Below are positions 63,492 to 64,000 of a stretch of DNA of 64,000 nt, piece after piece. The translations under genes were made by a program, and so were the position numbers. The notes beneath the pieces were generated by a model, which saw nothing but the letters and a program-made list of their open reading frames with translations, did not search any database and had not been told where the DNA came from. Each line of letters opens with the position of its first letter. The first letter of the stretch is position 1. The stretch is from Cytauxzoon felis (lineage: Eukaryota; Apicomplexa; Aconoidasida; Piroplasmida; Theileriidae): assembly GCA_020283715.1 (NCBI GenBank), contig JAIQCW010000156.1, forward strand, positions 1 to 64,000, in the 5' to 3' direction.

Positions 63492-64000
63492 ATGGGAGAA
63501 TTAAATGGCATTGAAATATTAGATACTGTAAGCTGATTATTAATTAGTTTAGTGATATATTAAATATAATTCCAGATTTGTAGAATATATCGTACTTCAA
63601 GTAAGTATCCATTGGAACTTGATCAAAGTAATGGAGAAGCTAGTTATGGTTTAGTAGAAATAGGTAGTAAAATTAATATTAATGTGTTAAATGTATTATT
63701 AGGTACGATATTAGATCGTGATGTATCAACGGCACATCTGTCAAGGCCAGAGTTGGTATTAGTTATATCGGATGGAATGCAAGGAAAACACTTGTAAGTC
63801 TCATTAACTGATGTAATGAATAGTTTATCATATAGAATTGACTACCTATATAGAGAATGTATATTCTTCAAAGGAGATGGTATCTTTCGGTTAATATTTC
63901 AAATAAAGTTTTTTTGTAGATATAGACATGAAATCATCTCAATATTATTATGTATATCCTTCAAGAGATGAGGATAATATGAAAAACTATTATAAATATT
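63492..64000 (+). CDS. Unrecognised gene, partial at right edge
   Basis: Starts MGELNGIEILDT, intron 63529-63575 (about 47 bp), then ICRIYRTSSKYPLELDQSNG and SRPELVLVISDGMQGK. Two further introns (donor gtaagt near 63795, donor gtatct near 63881) keep phase into YLYRECIFFKGD and MKSSQYYYVYPSRDEDNMKN at the window edge. There is no family I recognise with confidence, and the 3' end is outside the window. Confidence 0.6.

Overview
The window is nuclear DNA of a small, AT-rich unicellular eukaryote, most likely an apicomplexan and probably a piroplasm (Babesia/Theileria/Cytauxzoon-like). This is inferred from gene content and architecture, not from a database match. The evidence is: genes on both strands a few dozen to a few hundred bases apart; many introns of about 34-60 bp with GTA(T/A)G donors; a short cofilin-type ADF; a BRCA2 of about 1,100 residues; a GPI-anchored surface protein with cysteine pairs; a tandem cluster of small secreted proteins; and Asn-rich runs. 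I saw no tRNA, rRNA, CRISPR array or classical transposon.

Layout, left to right. 138-779(-): low-complexity protein ending inside a repeat. 1622-2305(+): ATP synthase OSCP/delta. 2698-3069(-): p25-alpha protein. 3731-4493(+): prefoldin 3. 5317-5983(-): SR splicing factor. 6504-6904(+): ADF/cofilin. 6970-9332(-): SCYL-type pseudokinase. 9783-10220(+): RPL31. 10324-11898(-): DEAD-box helicase. 11928-17758(-): P5-type ATPase in 16 exons. 17975-19478(-): unknown. 19715-23545(+): importin-11-like karyopherin. 23644-26841(+): SEC31. 26938-27990(-): unknown. 28091-28435(-): RNase P subunit Rpr2/RPP21. 28513-29643(+): secreted Cys protein. 29704-32097(-): four small secreted proteins in tandem. 32187-36596(-): BRCA2. 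37000-37655(-): Hakai-like RING. 37822-38746(+): proteasome beta2. 38819-39654(+): RNase PH-type exosome subunit. 40175-41233(+): GPI-anchored surface protein. 41799-43904(+): cyclin. 44194-46386(-): SAC phosphatase. 46414-46759(-): secreted protein ending KDEL. 47101-47487(+): COX19. 47484-50829(+): neurochondrin-like. 50888-52110(+): RRM-CwfJ protein. 52180-54798(+): NOC2. 54804-59055(-): DNA polymerase delta. 59461-60429(+): RRP42. 60455-63343(-): large secreted protein. 63492 to the edge(+): partial gene. Most are single-copy housekeeping genes (DNA repair and replication, exosome, splicing, ribosome, trafficking); the secreted genes are the lineage-specific part.

The most striking feature is a family of about 16 copies of a short, relatively GC-rich, modular interspersed element, roughly one per 4 kb. 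Each copy combines two core modules: F, which reads ATPGDRG in one frame, and E, which reads ADLREAEGEVN in the same frame. The cores are bracketed by a few short palindrome-like 'caps'. Eleven copies sit inside introns, where they expand introns from about 40 bp to 230-560 bp. Two are translated in-frame inside conserved proteins (neurochondrin-like and NOC2), a third appears to form the C-terminus of the 138-779 gene, and two are intergenic. Copies keep an open frame even when intronic. This resembles the Rickettsia palindromic elements in logic (a portable, frame-compatible repeat), but in a eukaryotic nuclear genome. I do not recognise it as a described family.

Exon/intron models below were read by hand. 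Wherever exon lengths are given they sum to intact reading frames, but no transcript evidence was available.
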